Assembly: GCF_013523165.1 (NCBI RefSeq)
Contig: NZ_JAAMQI010000026.1
Span: forward strand, 1 to 57,883
DNA from: Pseudomonas entomophila
Lineage (GTDB): Bacteria > Pseudomonadota > Gammaproteobacteria > Pseudomonadales > Pseudomonadaceae
DNA: 57,883 bases
Reading direction: 5' to 3'
The translations under genes and the position numbers were made by a program. Positions 25,256 through 35,072 of the stretch are shown here, piece after piece. The notes beneath the pieces were generated by a model that worked only from the letters and a program-made list of their open reading frames with translations, did not search any database and was not told where the DNA came from. Numbering within the stretch: position 1 is the first letter of the stretch; every line of letters begins with the position of its first letter.

Positions 25256-26413
25256 TCAAGGCGCCACAGGCACGTCCGGCAGTGGCGCGCCTTTGGGCCA
25301 GAGCAGCCAGATCTGGCCTTTCTGCTTCATGTCGCCGGCCAGTTGCCCCGCCACGGGGCCGGTCCCCCAGAACAGGTCGGCGCGCACTTCGCCCGTGATG
25401 GCACCGCCGGTGTCCTGGGCCGCCACCGGGCGTACCACCGGACTGCCATCGGGACGCGTCGTCGACAACCACAGCAAGCTGCCCAGCGGGATCACCTTGC
25501 GGTCGATGGCCACGCTGTAGCCAGCGGTCAGCGGGACGTTGAGCGAACCGCGTGGCCCCTCGTTGCTGTCCGGGCGCGTGCTGAAGAACACGTAGCTGGG
25601 GTTGCTCGCCAACAGCTCCGGCACGCGCTCAGGATGGGCCTGAGCCCAGGCATGGATGGCGCCCATGGTCACTTCTTCCTTCTTCAGCTCGCCTTGCTCG
25701 ACCAGCCAGCGACCGATTGGCCGGTAAGGGTGGCCGTTCTGGTCGGCGTAACCGACCCGCAGCAGGCGGCCGTCGGCGAGCTGGATGCGCCCCGATCCTT
25801 GGATCTGCAGGAACTGCAGGTCCATCGGGTCGGTGAGCCAGGCCAGAACCGGGGCCTGTGCACCCGAGCGGTAGATCTTGTCGGCGGTGTCGTATGGCTT
25901 GAGCACATTGCCTTCAAGCCGGCCACGCAGGCGCTTGCCCTTGAGCTCGGGGTAGACGCTGGCCAGGTCCACGGTGACCATGTCGGGCGGCACGCCGTAG
26001 ACCGGCACGTGGGCGGCCCCTGCTTTTTCCAGGCTGCCGTAATAGATGGGCTCGTAATAGCCGGTGATCAGGCCGTCGGCGCTGTTCTGCGCCGAGCGCA
26101 GGCCATACACCTGCAAGCGCTGCTGCACGAACGCGCGAACCTGGGCAGGGTCGGCCGGGACGGAGCTCGCCGCTTCGCACACCGGGGACCAGACCGGATT
26201 GCGGGCAAGCTTCTCGCAGCCGGTGCGCCAGGCCTGGAAGCCTGCCAGCAGGTCATCTTCACTGACGGCAGGCAGGTCTTGCCAGGCCGCCGGGACATAG
26301 GTGGCGAGGGCGTGAGGCTGGGCAGGGGTCTTGTCGTTGTCGTTGCCGTTGCAACCGGCCAACAGGGCCAGCACGGGAAGCGCCCAGGCCAGTGGGCGCA
26401 AAACAGAAATCAT
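25256..26413 (-). CDS. mltA: Membrane-bound lytic murein transglycosylase A
   Basis: A 385-residue lipoprotein. The lipobox LLAGC places the lipidated cysteine at residue 21 with Asn next to it, consistent with outer-membrane sorting. The MltA domain includes GYYEPIYYGS and the FLQIQGSGRIQL stretch, and the C-terminal 3D domain has AAQDTGGAITG with the catalytic aspartate. It cleaves peptidoglycan glycan strands to 1,6-anhydro-muropeptides. A 21-bp palindrome lies about 60 bp upstream. Length and domain order are standard. Confidence 0.96.
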   Translation of the reverse strand: MISVLRPLAWALPVLALLAGCNGNDNDKTPAQPHALATYVPAAWQDLPAVSEDDLLAGFQAWRTGCEKLARNPVWSPVCEAASSVPADPAQVRAFVQQRLQVYGLRSAQNSADGLITGYYEPIYYGSLEKAGAAHVPVYGVPPDMVTVDLASVYPELKGKRLRGRLEGNVLKPYDTADKIYRSGAQAPVLAWLTDPMDLQFLQIQGSGRIQLADGRLLRVGYADQNGHPYRPIGRWLVEQGELKKEEVTMGAIHAWAQAHPERVPELLASNPSYVFFSTRPDSNEGPRGSLNVPLTAGYSVAIDRKVIPLGSLLWLSTTRPDGSPVVRPVAAQDTGGAITGEVRADLFWGTGPVAGQLAGDMKQKGQIWLLWPKGAPLPDVPVAP

Positions 26414-26471
26414 GGAGGCTTCCTTGAGCGGTCAGGAACGTGGCCTGCCGCTGTCGTTCGTCGAGGACAAT

Positions 26472-26492
26472 CGTGAAACCAGCGGTTTCACG
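26472..26492. promoter_or_regulatory. Perfect 21-bp palindrome upstream of mltA
   Basis: CGTGAAACC and GGTTTCACG are separated by AGC. The 9-bp arms are exact. The position, 59 bp before the mltA start, suits an operator or a promoter-overlapping site. I do not recognise the regulator. Confidence 0.45.
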
Positions 26493-26603
26493 TGACCGCC
26501 GCTGGCCCGACGATCCTAACGCACCCCCTGGCCAGCGCAAGCCTCGGCGCCATTCTTCTCGCGCGTTGCGGGCGATTCGGCCGCCGACTGCAAGCCGGAT
26601 GGC

Positions 26604-26999
26604 TCACTGGTCCAGCTGCCGCTTGGCCTCCTCCAGCTCGGCGCGTGCCTCGTCGAGCTTCTGCCGACGCTTTTCGATCTTCTTGGTATCGCCCTTGGCC
26701 TGGGCGGCCGCCAGGTCGGCCTCGCGTTCGTCGATCTCGGCCTGTGCCTTGCGCACCTCGGCCTGGCGCGACTGACGCAGCCCGTCGTCGGTGCAGTGCG
26801 CCTGGTTTTCCTTCAGGGCTTTCTGCAAGCCGGACACCTTGAACAGGTGACCCTGTTCCTTGGCCTGTCGAAGTTCTTTTTCGATGGCATCCTGCTTGGC
26901 AGCACAGCCCTTCAGGCCGGGAGCGGGCTCTGCCGCCTGCAGCGACGCTGCGCCCAGGCCCATCCAGGTGATCAGCAACAGGGAAGAAAAGCGTTTCAT
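26604..26999 (-). CDS. DUF1090 family periplasmic protein, copy 1
   Basis: A 131-residue protein with a signal peptide (MKRFSSLLLITWMGLGAAS, cleaved after LQA). The mature part contains GCAAKQDAIEKELRQAKEQG, a second cysteine in AHC, then a strongly charged Glu/Lys/Arg helix that should form a coiled coil to the end. This matches DUF1090 (E. coli YqjC type), whose function is unknown. The two cysteines could form a disulphide. The adjacent upstream gene is a paralogue of the same length. The ATG at 26999 gives the signal peptide; an earlier start would add ten residues. Confidence 0.85.
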   Translation of the reverse strand: MKRFSSLLLITWMGLGAASLQAAEPAPGLKGCAAKQDAIEKELRQAKEQGHLFKVSGLQKALKENQAHCTDDGLRQSRQAEVRKAQAEIDEREADLAAAQAKGDTKKIEKRRQKLDEARAELEEAKRQLDQ

Positions 27000-27139
27000 G
27001 CGCGCCTCCAGTTCAGGCAAGTTTGACAAGGTTTTTCAAGATCCTGCCTGGATTCTAGATGCCCTGCTACGCATGTGGACGAAGCCCAAGACTTGTTCAG
27101 AAAAGTCCTACAAGCGATGGGACGCAGAGACGCCTGGTG

Positions 27140-27535
27140 TCAACGCTCGAGGTCCTGAAGGGCGTCCTGCAACGCCTTGTTGGCGTCCGACAGTTTCTCC
27201 TTGCGCTTGTTGATCCGTTCCGGGTCGCCTTTCTTCATCGCCTTGTCCAGGTCCTTCTTGCGCTGTGTCACCTCGTGGCGGGCATCGAGCACCTTCTGCT
27301 CGCGGGCCTTGCGCAAGGCATTCTCGCTGCAGTGGGTCTCGACCTGCTCGCGCGCTTGCTGCAGGCCGTCGAGCGGGGTGTGGTCATCGCTGGCACGCGC
27401 CTGGTCGATACGGGCTTCGATGGCTTGGCGCTTGGCTGCGCACCCTGTCAGGTCCGATTCGGGTTCGGCGGCCAGCGCGCCCGTGGCGAGCAGCCCCAGC
27501 AGGGCGGACAGGGTGAGGCGTGAGAGCGATGTCAT
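27140..27535 (-). CDS. DUF1090 family periplasmic protein, copy 2
   Basis: A 131-residue protein with a signal peptide (MTSLSRLTLSALLGLLATG, cleaved after ALA). It shares with its downstream neighbour the GCAAK cysteine motif, an HC cysteine pair spacing, and a C-terminal coiled coil ending in alternating Lys/Glu/Leu residues. The two are tandem duplicates that have diverged considerably. A GGAG lies 6-7 bp upstream of the ATG. It follows ligB by 58 bp on the same strand. Function unknown. Confidence 0.85.
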   Translation of the reverse strand: MTSLSRLTLSALLGLLATGALAAEPESDLTGCAAKRQAIEARIDQARASDDHTPLDGLQQAREQVETHCSENALRKAREQKVLDARHEVTQRKKDLDKAMKKGDPERINKRKEKLSDANKALQDALQDLER

Positions 27536-27593
27536 GGCGGGCTCCAGTGGGACGGGGCGACAAAGAGACGAATGCTGCCCTGATCTGGCGAAA

Positions 27594-29267
27594 TTAGAAA
27601 CCCTCGATCGCCTGTGCCCTGAGCTGGGCCGCCAGCGCAGCGACCTGCTCGTCATTGAAAAAAGCGTGCAATTGCCGAGCGCGTGCCTCGCCGACCCCCG
27701 CACGGGCGCGCCAGTGCGCCGGGGTCTGCGCCGCCAGGCGTTGCCAGCCTGGTGCCAGGGGCAGCGTCGTTGGCACCGGGGCGCCCAGTGCCCGTACCCA
27801 GCGTTCGAACGGCTGCGCCCGCGCCTTGGCGAACGCCGCCAGCAAGCGGTCGGCGCGCCGGTCGCTGATTCCCGGCACACGCAGCAGCGCGTCGCGATCG
27901 AGCGCCAGCCAGTCGACCAGCGACGTGACCTGCCCATGATCGAGCAGGGCAGACCACGTGCCGTGCCCGGTACCTGGCAGGTCCAGCCCCTGCCTGCCGG
28001 TCAGCCAGACCAGGCGTGCCAGAAACTGTTCGCGGCACGCTTCGCTGGCCTGCCAGCAGCTCAACGGGTGATGGTGCGCCGGGTCCGGTACGTTCAGCGG
28101 CCTGCGCTCGGTGCTGCGATGCACCACCTCGTCCAGGCGCGGAGTGGTCAACCCGGCCAGACTGATGGCGACCTGATCGCCCGGGCGAATGTCCAGGCGC
28201 CGCCAGCGGGCCAGCGAGCCGACGCTGACCTGGGTCACGCGGCGATCGTCCAGCGTCACCGGGATCAGCTGCAGCACCGGCGTGATTCGTCCTGTGCGGC
28301 CGACCCTGAAATCGACGGCGCGCACGTCGGCCAATGCCTGGGTGATGGGGTGTTTCCAGGCGGCGATCCAGTGAGAGGTCCCAGGGCGCCAGCGCGCGGC
28401 GGGTGGGCGAACGCCCTGGCGCAGGATGACACCATCGGTCGCGAAGGGGAGCGGCGTGCGATACCAGTGATCGCGCCAGTGCGCGGCCTGGGCCAGGTCG
28501 CTGACCGGCACGCTGAAGCGTGCGCTGTCGGTGAAGCCCAGCGCGGCCAGGCGGGCCTGGCGTTCGGTCTGCGTAGCAGGGCCGTCGGGCCACGCCCAGA
28601 CGAACAGGCGAATGTGGTCGCCCTCGGCGTCGGTCATCTGCCGGCGCGCCATCAGCCCGGCGACCCGGGCGCGTGCGTTCAGGCTGCCGGCCCGCGCCTG
28701 GACATGGCCGGGCAGGTACGCGTACAGCTCGCCCTGCACCACCAGGTCGAGCGGCTCGGACAGGTGATGGGGCAGGGCGGGCAGGTGGGGCAGATGCCGG
28801 CTCCAGTCATGCCCGTGAAGGCCGTCGCCGCGGCTGATCAGGCGGACCAGCCTGCCCTGGCGGTAGACCAGGGTGACGGCCACGCCATCGACCTTGGGCT
28901 GGATCCAGACCGCCTGCCTGCCCTGCAGCCAGCGTCGCACCGCAGCCTCGTCGGCCAGCTTGTCGACGCCCGTGTGCGGGACCGGGTGGGCGACCGGCCC
29001 GCGTGCGCTGGCCAGCGGCGTGTCACGCACGTCGAGGTCGAAGCAGCGGGCCAGCCAGTCCAGTCGCTGGCGGCTCTGGTCGTAGAGCGTGTCGGCCACC
29101 GGGGCCTGACCGAGCCGATGGTACCGATCGTCCCATTGCCTGAGGGTGTCGCGCAGCCGCTGCACCTCGGCCTCTGCGCGTGGCATCGGCCAGGCCGGGC
29201 AGGCCGCGGCCCAGGTCGGAAGCAGCGCAAGCGCCGTGCAGAGCGTCAGCAGGCGGGTGTATCCCAT
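27594..29267 (-). CDS. ligB: NAD-dependent DNA ligase LigB, with signal-peptide-like N-terminus
   Basis: A 557-residue LigB-type ligase. The nucleotidyltransferase motif is at Lys125 (KVDGVAV), with SRGDG, VVQGELYAYLPG and DGVILRQG as further adenylation motifs. An OB fold (GRTGRITPVLQLIPV) and helix-hairpin-helix repeats (LLRVPGISDRRADRLLAAF) follow. Compared with LigA it lacks the four-cysteine zinc finger (only two nearby cysteines) and the BRCT domain, as is usual for LigB. The first 22 residues look like a cleavable Sec signal (ending WAAA), odd for a DNA enzyme. It seals nicks in duplex DNA using NAD+; its cellular role is unclear. Confidence 0.93.
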   Translation of the reverse strand: MGYTRLLTLCTALALLPTWAAACPAWPMPRAEAEVQRLRDTLRQWDDRYHRLGQAPVADTLYDQSRQRLDWLARCFDLDVRDTPLASARGPVAHPVPHTGVDKLADEAAVRRWLQGRQAVWIQPKVDGVAVTLVYRQGRLVRLISRGDGLHGHDWSRHLPHLPALPHHLSEPLDLVVQGELYAYLPGHVQARAGSLNARARVAGLMARRQMTDAEGDHIRLFVWAWPDGPATQTERQARLAALGFTDSARFSVPVSDLAQAAHWRDHWYRTPLPFATDGVILRQGVRPPAARWRPGTSHWIAAWKHPITQALADVRAVDFRVGRTGRITPVLQLIPVTLDDRRVTQVSVGSLARWRRLDIRPGDQVAISLAGLTTPRLDEVVHRSTERRPLNVPDPAHHHPLSCWQASEACREQFLARLVWLTGRQGLDLPGTGHGTWSALLDHGQVTSLVDWLALDRDALLRVPGISDRRADRLLAAFAKARAQPFERWVRALGAPVPTTLPLAPGWQRLAAQTPAHWRARAGVGEARARQLHAFFNDEQVAALAAQLRAQAIEGF

Positions 29268-29355
29268 GACATGGCATCCTTGCCCTGTGGTCGAGGCCGT
29301 TCAGGCTAGACGCTCGCCGCTCGAGGCGCTGGCCGAAGTTGTCAGGCGATATGAC

Positions 29356-29393
29356 ACGAAAAAGCCCCCTGCCGATCGCTCGGCAGAGGGCTT
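29356..29393 (-). terminator. Rho-independent terminator of metK
   Basis: A 14-bp stem with one mismatch (29362-29375 with 29380-29393) has a 4-nt TCGC loop. On the minus strand it is followed by CTTTTTCG. It starts 18 bp after the metK stop. Confidence 0.88.
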
Positions 29394-29411
29394 CGTGACC
29401 CGGTGTCCGGC

Positions 29412-30602
<1,191 letters not shown>

Positions 30603-30621
30603 CTCGACGGGTTCCTAAAAT

Positions 30622-31617
30622 TTACCGATGGTGAGTGTCGCCAGCAGGTCGCTGGAAATGTCGGACCTGGAGCTGGAAACCGTTACGCAGTCCGACATAC
30701 AGGCTGTCGCCAGGCGTCAGCCCTGCTGCCGTGGCCCAGCAGGCCAGTTCGCTTTGTTCAAAGCCCAGCCACAGATCGCCACAGGCCTCGCGGGCCCAGG
30801 CCTGATCGTGGCTGCACAACTCGGTGACCAGCAGGCTGCCGCCTGCCTTGACGCACCCGGCCAGCGCCGCCAGGGCGCGTGCCGGGTCGTCGAAATGGTG
30901 CAGCACCATGTTCAGCACGACGCAATCGGCCGTCACCTCGGTGACGGTGAGCGCATCGCCCAAGCGCAGCTCGACGTTGTCCAGCTGCTCGCGCAGGCAG
31001 ACCTGGCGCGCCAGGTCGAGCATGGTCGGGCTGTTGTCCAGCGCCGTGACGTGCGCGAAGCGGCGGGCCAGGTCCGGCAGGAAGCCGCCATCGCCCGGGC
31101 CGATCTCCAGCGCGCTGGCCGTGGCGTCGAATGCCAGCTTGTCGAGCAGGGCCAGCAGGCTCTCGCGGTACTGCGGCAGGCCGGCGATCAGGTCTTGCTG
31201 GGCGCGGAAGCGTTCTTCGACGCGCAGGAAGAAGTCCTGGCTGGTCAGCGCACGACGGTGCTGCACCTGGGCGATGCGCGCCTGCACCTCGTGGGCCAGG
31301 GCGAGATCGTCCACTTCGTCGAGCAAGGCCGCGTGCAGGCGGCCGCCGGCGCGTGCCGAGTCGGGCAAGGCGCGGCGATAGAAGATGGCATTGCCCTCGC
31401 GCCGCGTCGCCACCAGCTCGGCCTGGGCCAGCACCTTGAGGTGGTGGCTCATGCCGGACTGACCGATGTCGAAGATCTGCGCCAGCTCCAGCACGCCGAA
31501 GGAATCGCTGGCCAGGGCGCGCAGCACGTTCAGCCGCAGGGGATCGCCACCGGCCTTGCACAGGGCAGTGAGGTCGTCGCGATGCCGCAGGGGCGGGGCT
31601 GGGGTCGAAAGGCTCAT
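30622..31617 (-). CDS. ArsR-family repressor fused to a SAM-dependent methyltransferase-like domain
   Basis: A 331-residue protein. Residues 15-95 form an ArsR winged helix (recognition helix QSGMSHHLKVL, 53-63) that lacks the ELCxC metal-binding cysteines, so it is not a metal sensor of the usual type. Residues about 165-300 are a Rossmann methyltransferase domain with the SAM motif EIGPGDGG (171-178) and NMVLHHFDDP. The build matches SahR-type regulators, in which the methyltransferase-like domain senses SAM or SAH. Sitting 19 bp ahead of metK, and with a long palindrome 27 bp upstream, it most likely controls its own operon. Real methyltransferase activity cannot be excluded. Confidence 0.85.
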   Translation of the reverse strand: MSLSTPAPPLRHRDDLTALCKAGGDPLRLNVLRALASDSFGVLELAQIFDIGQSGMSHHLKVLAQAELVATRREGNAIFYRRALPDSARAGGRLHAALLDEVDDLALAHEVQARIAQVQHRRALTSQDFFLRVEERFRAQQDLIAGLPQYRESLLALLDKLAFDATASALEIGPGDGGFLPDLARRFAHVTALDNSPTMLDLARQVCLREQLDNVELRLGDALTVTEVTADCVVLNMVLHHFDDPARALAALAGCVKAGGSLLVTELCSHDQAWAREACGDLWLGFEQSELACWATAAGLTPGDSLYVGLRNGFQLQVRHFQRPAGDTHHR

Positions 31618-31643
31618 GGTGTCGCAGTCTAGACAGAGGTGGA

Positions 31644-31695
31644 CGCGCCTGCAACGGCAATATCAAAAAGTTTTGATATTGCCGTTGCAGGCGCG
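31644..31695. promoter_or_regulatory. 52-bp palindrome, candidate operator of the ArsR-metK operon
   Basis: Two perfect 25-bp inverted arms (31644-31668 and 31671-31695) are separated by AG. The centre is AT-rich (ATATCAAAA-AG-TTTTGATAT) and the flanks are GC-rich (GGCAACG-type). It lies between the ArsR-type gene (start 31617) and tktA (start 31845). The central part has the size of an ArsR dimer site. The symmetry extends much further than one dimer needs. Confidence 0.8.
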
Positions 31696-31844
31696 CGGTG
31701 GGCGGTCTTCGGGGCGTTCACAGGGGCGTCGGACCGGATAATTGCGGTGGTGCGACCATCCGTCATTGCTCCGGAGGGGCAACGTGGGCGAAAATGGACG
31801 TCATTTTGTTCCATCACCTTTTACAAAGCCCCAGGAGATCAGCG

Positions 31845-33842
31845 ATGCCTAGCCGTCGTGAGCGTGCTAACGCAATTCGTGCACTCAGCATGGATGCCGT
31901 GCAAAAAGCCAACAGCGGCCACCCAGGTGCCCCGATGGGCATGGCCGATATCGCCGAGGTTCTGTGGCGTGATTACCTGAAGCACAACCCGAGCAATCCC
32001 AAGTTCGCCGACCGCGATCGCTTCGTGCTGTCGAACGGGCATGGCTCGATGCTCATCTACTCGCTGCTGCACCTGACCGGCTACGACCTGTCGATCGACG
32101 ACCTCAAGGGCTTCCGCCAGCTGCACAGCCGCACCCCGGGCCACCCCGAGTACGGCTACACCGCAGGCATCGAGACCACCACCGGCCCGCTGGGTCAGGG
32201 CCTGGCCAACGCCGTGGGCTTCGCCATCGCCGAAAAGATCATGGCCGACCAGTTCAACCGTGACGGCCACGCCATCGTCGATCACCACACCTACGTGTTC
32301 ATGGGCGACGGCTGCCTGATGGAAGGCATCTCCCACGAGGTGGCCTCCCTGGCCGGCACCTTGGGCCTGAACAAGCTGATCGGCTTCTACGACGACAACG
32401 GCATCTCCATCGACGGCGAAGTCCACGGCTGGTTCACCGACGACACCCCGGCGCGCTTCGAGGCCTACAACTGGCAGGTCATCCGCAACGTCGACGGCCA
32501 TGACGCCGACGAGATCAAGACCGCCATCGAGACCGCTCGCAAGAGCGACCGTCCGACCCTGATCTGCTGCAAGACCACCATCGGCTTCGGCTCGCCGAAC
32601 AAGCAGGGCAAGGAAGACTGCCACGGCGCGCCGCTGGGCAACGACGAAATCACCCTGACGCGTCAGGCGTTGAACTGGGCCCACGGTCCGTTCGAGATCC
32701 CAGCCGACATCTACGCCGAGTGGGACGCCAAGCAGGCCGGCGCGCAAGCCGAAGCCGACTGGAACCAGCGTTTCGACGCCTACGCCCAGGCGCACCCGGC
32801 GCTGGCTGCCGAGTTCAAGCGTCGCGTGAGCGGCGAGCTGCCGGCCGACTTCGCCGAGAAGGCCCAGGCCTACATCGCCGACGTCGCCGCCAAGGGTGAA
32901 ACCATCGCCAGCCGCAAGGCCAGCCAGAACACCCTGAACGCCTTCGGCCCGCTGCTGCCGGAACTGCTGGGCGGCTCGGCCGACCTGGCCGGCTCCAACC
33001 TGACCCTGTGGAAGGGCTGCAAGGGCGTGGACGCCAAGGACGCCAGCGGCAACTACCTGTTCTACGGCGTGCGCGAGTTCGGCATGACCGCGATCATGAA
33101 CGGCCTGGCCCTGCACGGTGGCCTGGTGCCTTACGGCGCGACCTTCCTGATGTTCATGGAATACGCCCGCAACGCGGTGCGCATGTCGGCCCTGATGAAG
33201 CAGCGCGTCGTCCACGTCTACACCCATGACTCCATCGGTCTGGGCGAAGACGGCCCGACCCACCAGCCGGTCGAGCAACTGACCAGCCTGCGCAGCACGC
33301 CGAACCTGGACACCTGGCGTCCGGCCGACGCCGTCGAATCGGCGGTCTGCTGGGCCCAGGCACTGCAGCGCAACGACGGCCCATCGGCGCTGATCTTCTC
33401 CCGCCAGAACCTTCAGCACCAGCAGCGCGATACCGGCCAGATCGCCGACATCGCTCGCGGTGGCTACGTCCTCAAGGACTGCGCGGGCGAACCCGAGCTG
33501 ATCCTGATCGCCACCGGCTCGGAAGTCGGCCTGGCCGTTCAGGCCTACGACGCGCTGACCGAACAGGGCCGCAAGGTCCGCGTGGTGTCCATGCCCTGCA
33601 CCAGCGTCTTCGACGCCCAGGACGCAGCCTACAAGCAGTCGGTCCTGCCGCTGGAAGTGGGCGCGCGCATCGCCATCGAGGCAGCGCACGCCGACTTCTG
33701 GTACAAGTACGTCGGCCTCGAAGGTCGCGTCATCGGCATGACCAGCTACGGCGAATCGGCACCGGCTGCCGCGCTGTTCGAAGAGTTCGGCTTCACCCTG
33801 GAGAACATCCTGGGGACCGCCGAAGAGCTGCTGGAAGACTGA
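31845..33842 (+). CDS. tktA: Transketolase
   Basis: A 665-residue thiamine-diphosphate enzyme moving two-carbon units between sugar phosphates in the pentose phosphate and Entner-Doudoroff network. NSGHPGAPMGMADIA is the N-terminal substrate region. GDGCLMEGISHEVASLAG is the ThDP/metal motif, and EDGPTHQPVEQL lies in the second domain. The ATG at 31845 has AGGAGA 7 bp upstream and yields the standard length; open frame further upstream is not coding. A GATAAT at 31737-31742 could be its -10 box, without a good -35. It heads a carbon-metabolism cluster with epd, pgk and fba. Confidence 0.97.
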   Translation: MPSRRERANAIRALSMDAVQKANSGHPGAPMGMADIAEVLWRDYLKHNPSNPKFADRDRFVLSNGHGSMLIYSLLHLTGYDLSIDDLKGFRQLHSRTPGHPEYGYTAGIETTTGPLGQGLANAVGFAIAEKIMADQFNRDGHAIVDHHTYVFMGDGCLMEGISHEVASLAGTLGLNKLIGFYDDNGISIDGEVHGWFTDDTPARFEAYNWQVIRNVDGHDADEIKTAIETARKSDRPTLICCKTTIGFGSPNKQGKEDCHGAPLGNDEITLTRQALNWAHGPFEIPADIYAEWDAKQAGAQAEADWNQRFDAYAQAHPALAAEFKRRVSGELPADFAEKAQAYIADVAAKGETIASRKASQNTLNAFGPLLPELLGGSADLAGSNLTLWKGCKGVDAKDASGNYLFYGVREFGMTAIMNGLALHGGLVPYGATFLMFMEYARNAVRMSALMKQRVVHVYTHDSIGLGEDGPTHQPVEQLTSLRSTPNLDTWRPADAVESAVCWAQALQRNDGPSALIFSRQNLQHQQRDTGQIADIARGGYVLKDCAGEPELILIATGSEVGLAVQAYDALTEQGRKVRVVSMPCTSVFDAQDAAYKQSVLPLEVGARIAIEAAHADFWYKYVGLEGRVIGMTSYGESAPAAALFEEFGFTLENILGTAEELLED

Positions 33843-33848
33843 TGTGCC

Positions 33849-33880
33849 GATCGGGAGGGTCGATCCGGCCCTCCTCGATC
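33849..33880. repeat. Inverted repeat after tktA
   Basis: GATCGGGAGGG (33849-33859) pairs with CCCTCCTCGATC (33869-33880) with one bulged base, starting 6 bp after the tktA stop. No T-run follows, so termination is doubtful. It may lower read-through into epd or protect the tktA mRNA end. Confidence 0.5.
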
Positions 33881-33992
33881 CTGTGACCGGCCCCAGCGCG
33901 CGTTCGCCAGGCACCATGACGGTGCATCGGCGGGCGCGAGCCGGGGCCGATCTGCGACCGCCGTATCAACGTCATCGCCACGTGAGTCACTC

Positions 33993-35072
33993 ATGCCCCC
34001 ATCGCGCCCCTACAAGGTTGCACTCAACGGTTACGGCCGCATCGGCCGCTGTGTCCTGCGCGCCCTGGTCGAGCGAGGCGCCGACACGGGCGTCGAGATC
34101 GTCGCGCTGAACGACCTGGCCGACCAGGCCAGCCTGGAGTACCTGACCCGGTTCGACTCGACCCACGGTCGTTTCCCCGGCGAGGTCCGGGTCGACGGTG
34201 ACTGCCTGCACATCAACGGCGACTGCGTGAAGGTCATGCGCAGCGCTACCCCGGAAGGGGTCGATTGGCGTGCCCTGGGCGTCGATCTGGTGCTGGAGTG
34301 CTCCGGTGCCTACCACACCCGTGCCGACGGCCAGCGGTTCCTCGATGCCGGCGCGCCGCGGGTGCTGTTCTCGCAGCCGATGTCCGGCGAGGCGGACGTG
34401 GATGCCACGGTGGTCTACGGCATCAACCAGCACGACCTGACCGGCCGCGAGCGGCTGGTGTCCAACGCGTCCTGTACCACCAACTGCGGCGTACCGCTGT
34501 TGCGGGTACTGGATCGCGCCTTCGGGATCGACTACGTCTCGATCACCACGATTCACTCGGCGATGAACGATCAACCGGTCATCGACGCCTACCACCACGA
34601 TGACCTGCGCCGTACGCGCTCGGCCTTCCAGTCGGTGATCCCGGTGTCCACCGGCCTGGCGCGCGGCATCGAACGCCTGCTTCCGGAACTCACCGGACGA
34701 ATTCAGGCCAAAGCCGTACGCGTGCCCACGGTGAACGTCTCGTGCCTGGACATCACCTTGCAGACGACCCGTGACACCTCGGCCGCCGAGGTCAACCAGG
34801 TGCTGCGCGAGGCTGCGCTGCACGGACCTCTGCGCGGGCTGCTGGCCTACACCGAGTTGCCGCACGCCAGTTGCGATTTCAACCATGACCCGCATTCGGC
34901 GATCGTGGATGCCAGCCAGACCCGCGTCTCGGGTCCGCGCCTGGTCAACCTGCTGGCCTGGTTCGACAACGAATGGGGCTTCGCCAACCGCATGCTCGAC
35001 GTTGCAGGGCATTTCCTGCAGGTCGTCCACCAAACCGCTCCACTCGCAAACAGCTCTGAAGGATTGCATTGA
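33993..35072 (+). CDS. epd: Erythrose-4-phosphate dehydrogenase
   Basis: A 359-residue GAPDH-family enzyme. It oxidises erythrose 4-phosphate to 4-phosphoerythronate, the first step of DXP-dependent pyridoxal phosphate synthesis. The NAD fold is NGYGRIGRCVLRAL, and the catalytic Cys161 lies in SNASCTTNCG. Position between tktA and pgk is the classical context for epd in gammaproteobacteria, and the sequence is nearer Epd than glycolytic GAPDH. The ribosome site ahead of ATG 33993 is weak. Its stop codon overlaps the pgk start by 1 bp. Confidence 0.92.
   Translation: MPPSRPYKVALNGYGRIGRCVLRALVERGADTGVEIVALNDLADQASLEYLTRFDSTHGRFPGEVRVDGDCLHINGDCVKVMRSATPEGVDWRALGVDLVLECSGAYHTRADGQRFLDAGAPRVLFSQPMSGEADVDATVVYGINQHDLTGRERLVSNASCTTNCGVPLLRVLDRAFGIDYVSITTIHSAMNDQPVIDAYHHDDLRRTRSAFQSVIPVSTGLARGIERLLPELTGRIQAKAVRVPTVNVSCLDITLQTTRDTSAAEVNQVLREAALHGPLRGLLAYTELPHASCDFNHDPHSAIVDASQTRVSGPRLVNLLAWFDNEWGFANRMLDVAGHFLQVVHQTAPLANSSEGLH

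Noticed and set aside
30622..31617. Arsenic-resistance regulator
   Set aside because: The metal-binding cysteines are missing, there are no other ars genes, and the protein is fused to a SAM-binding domain next to metK.
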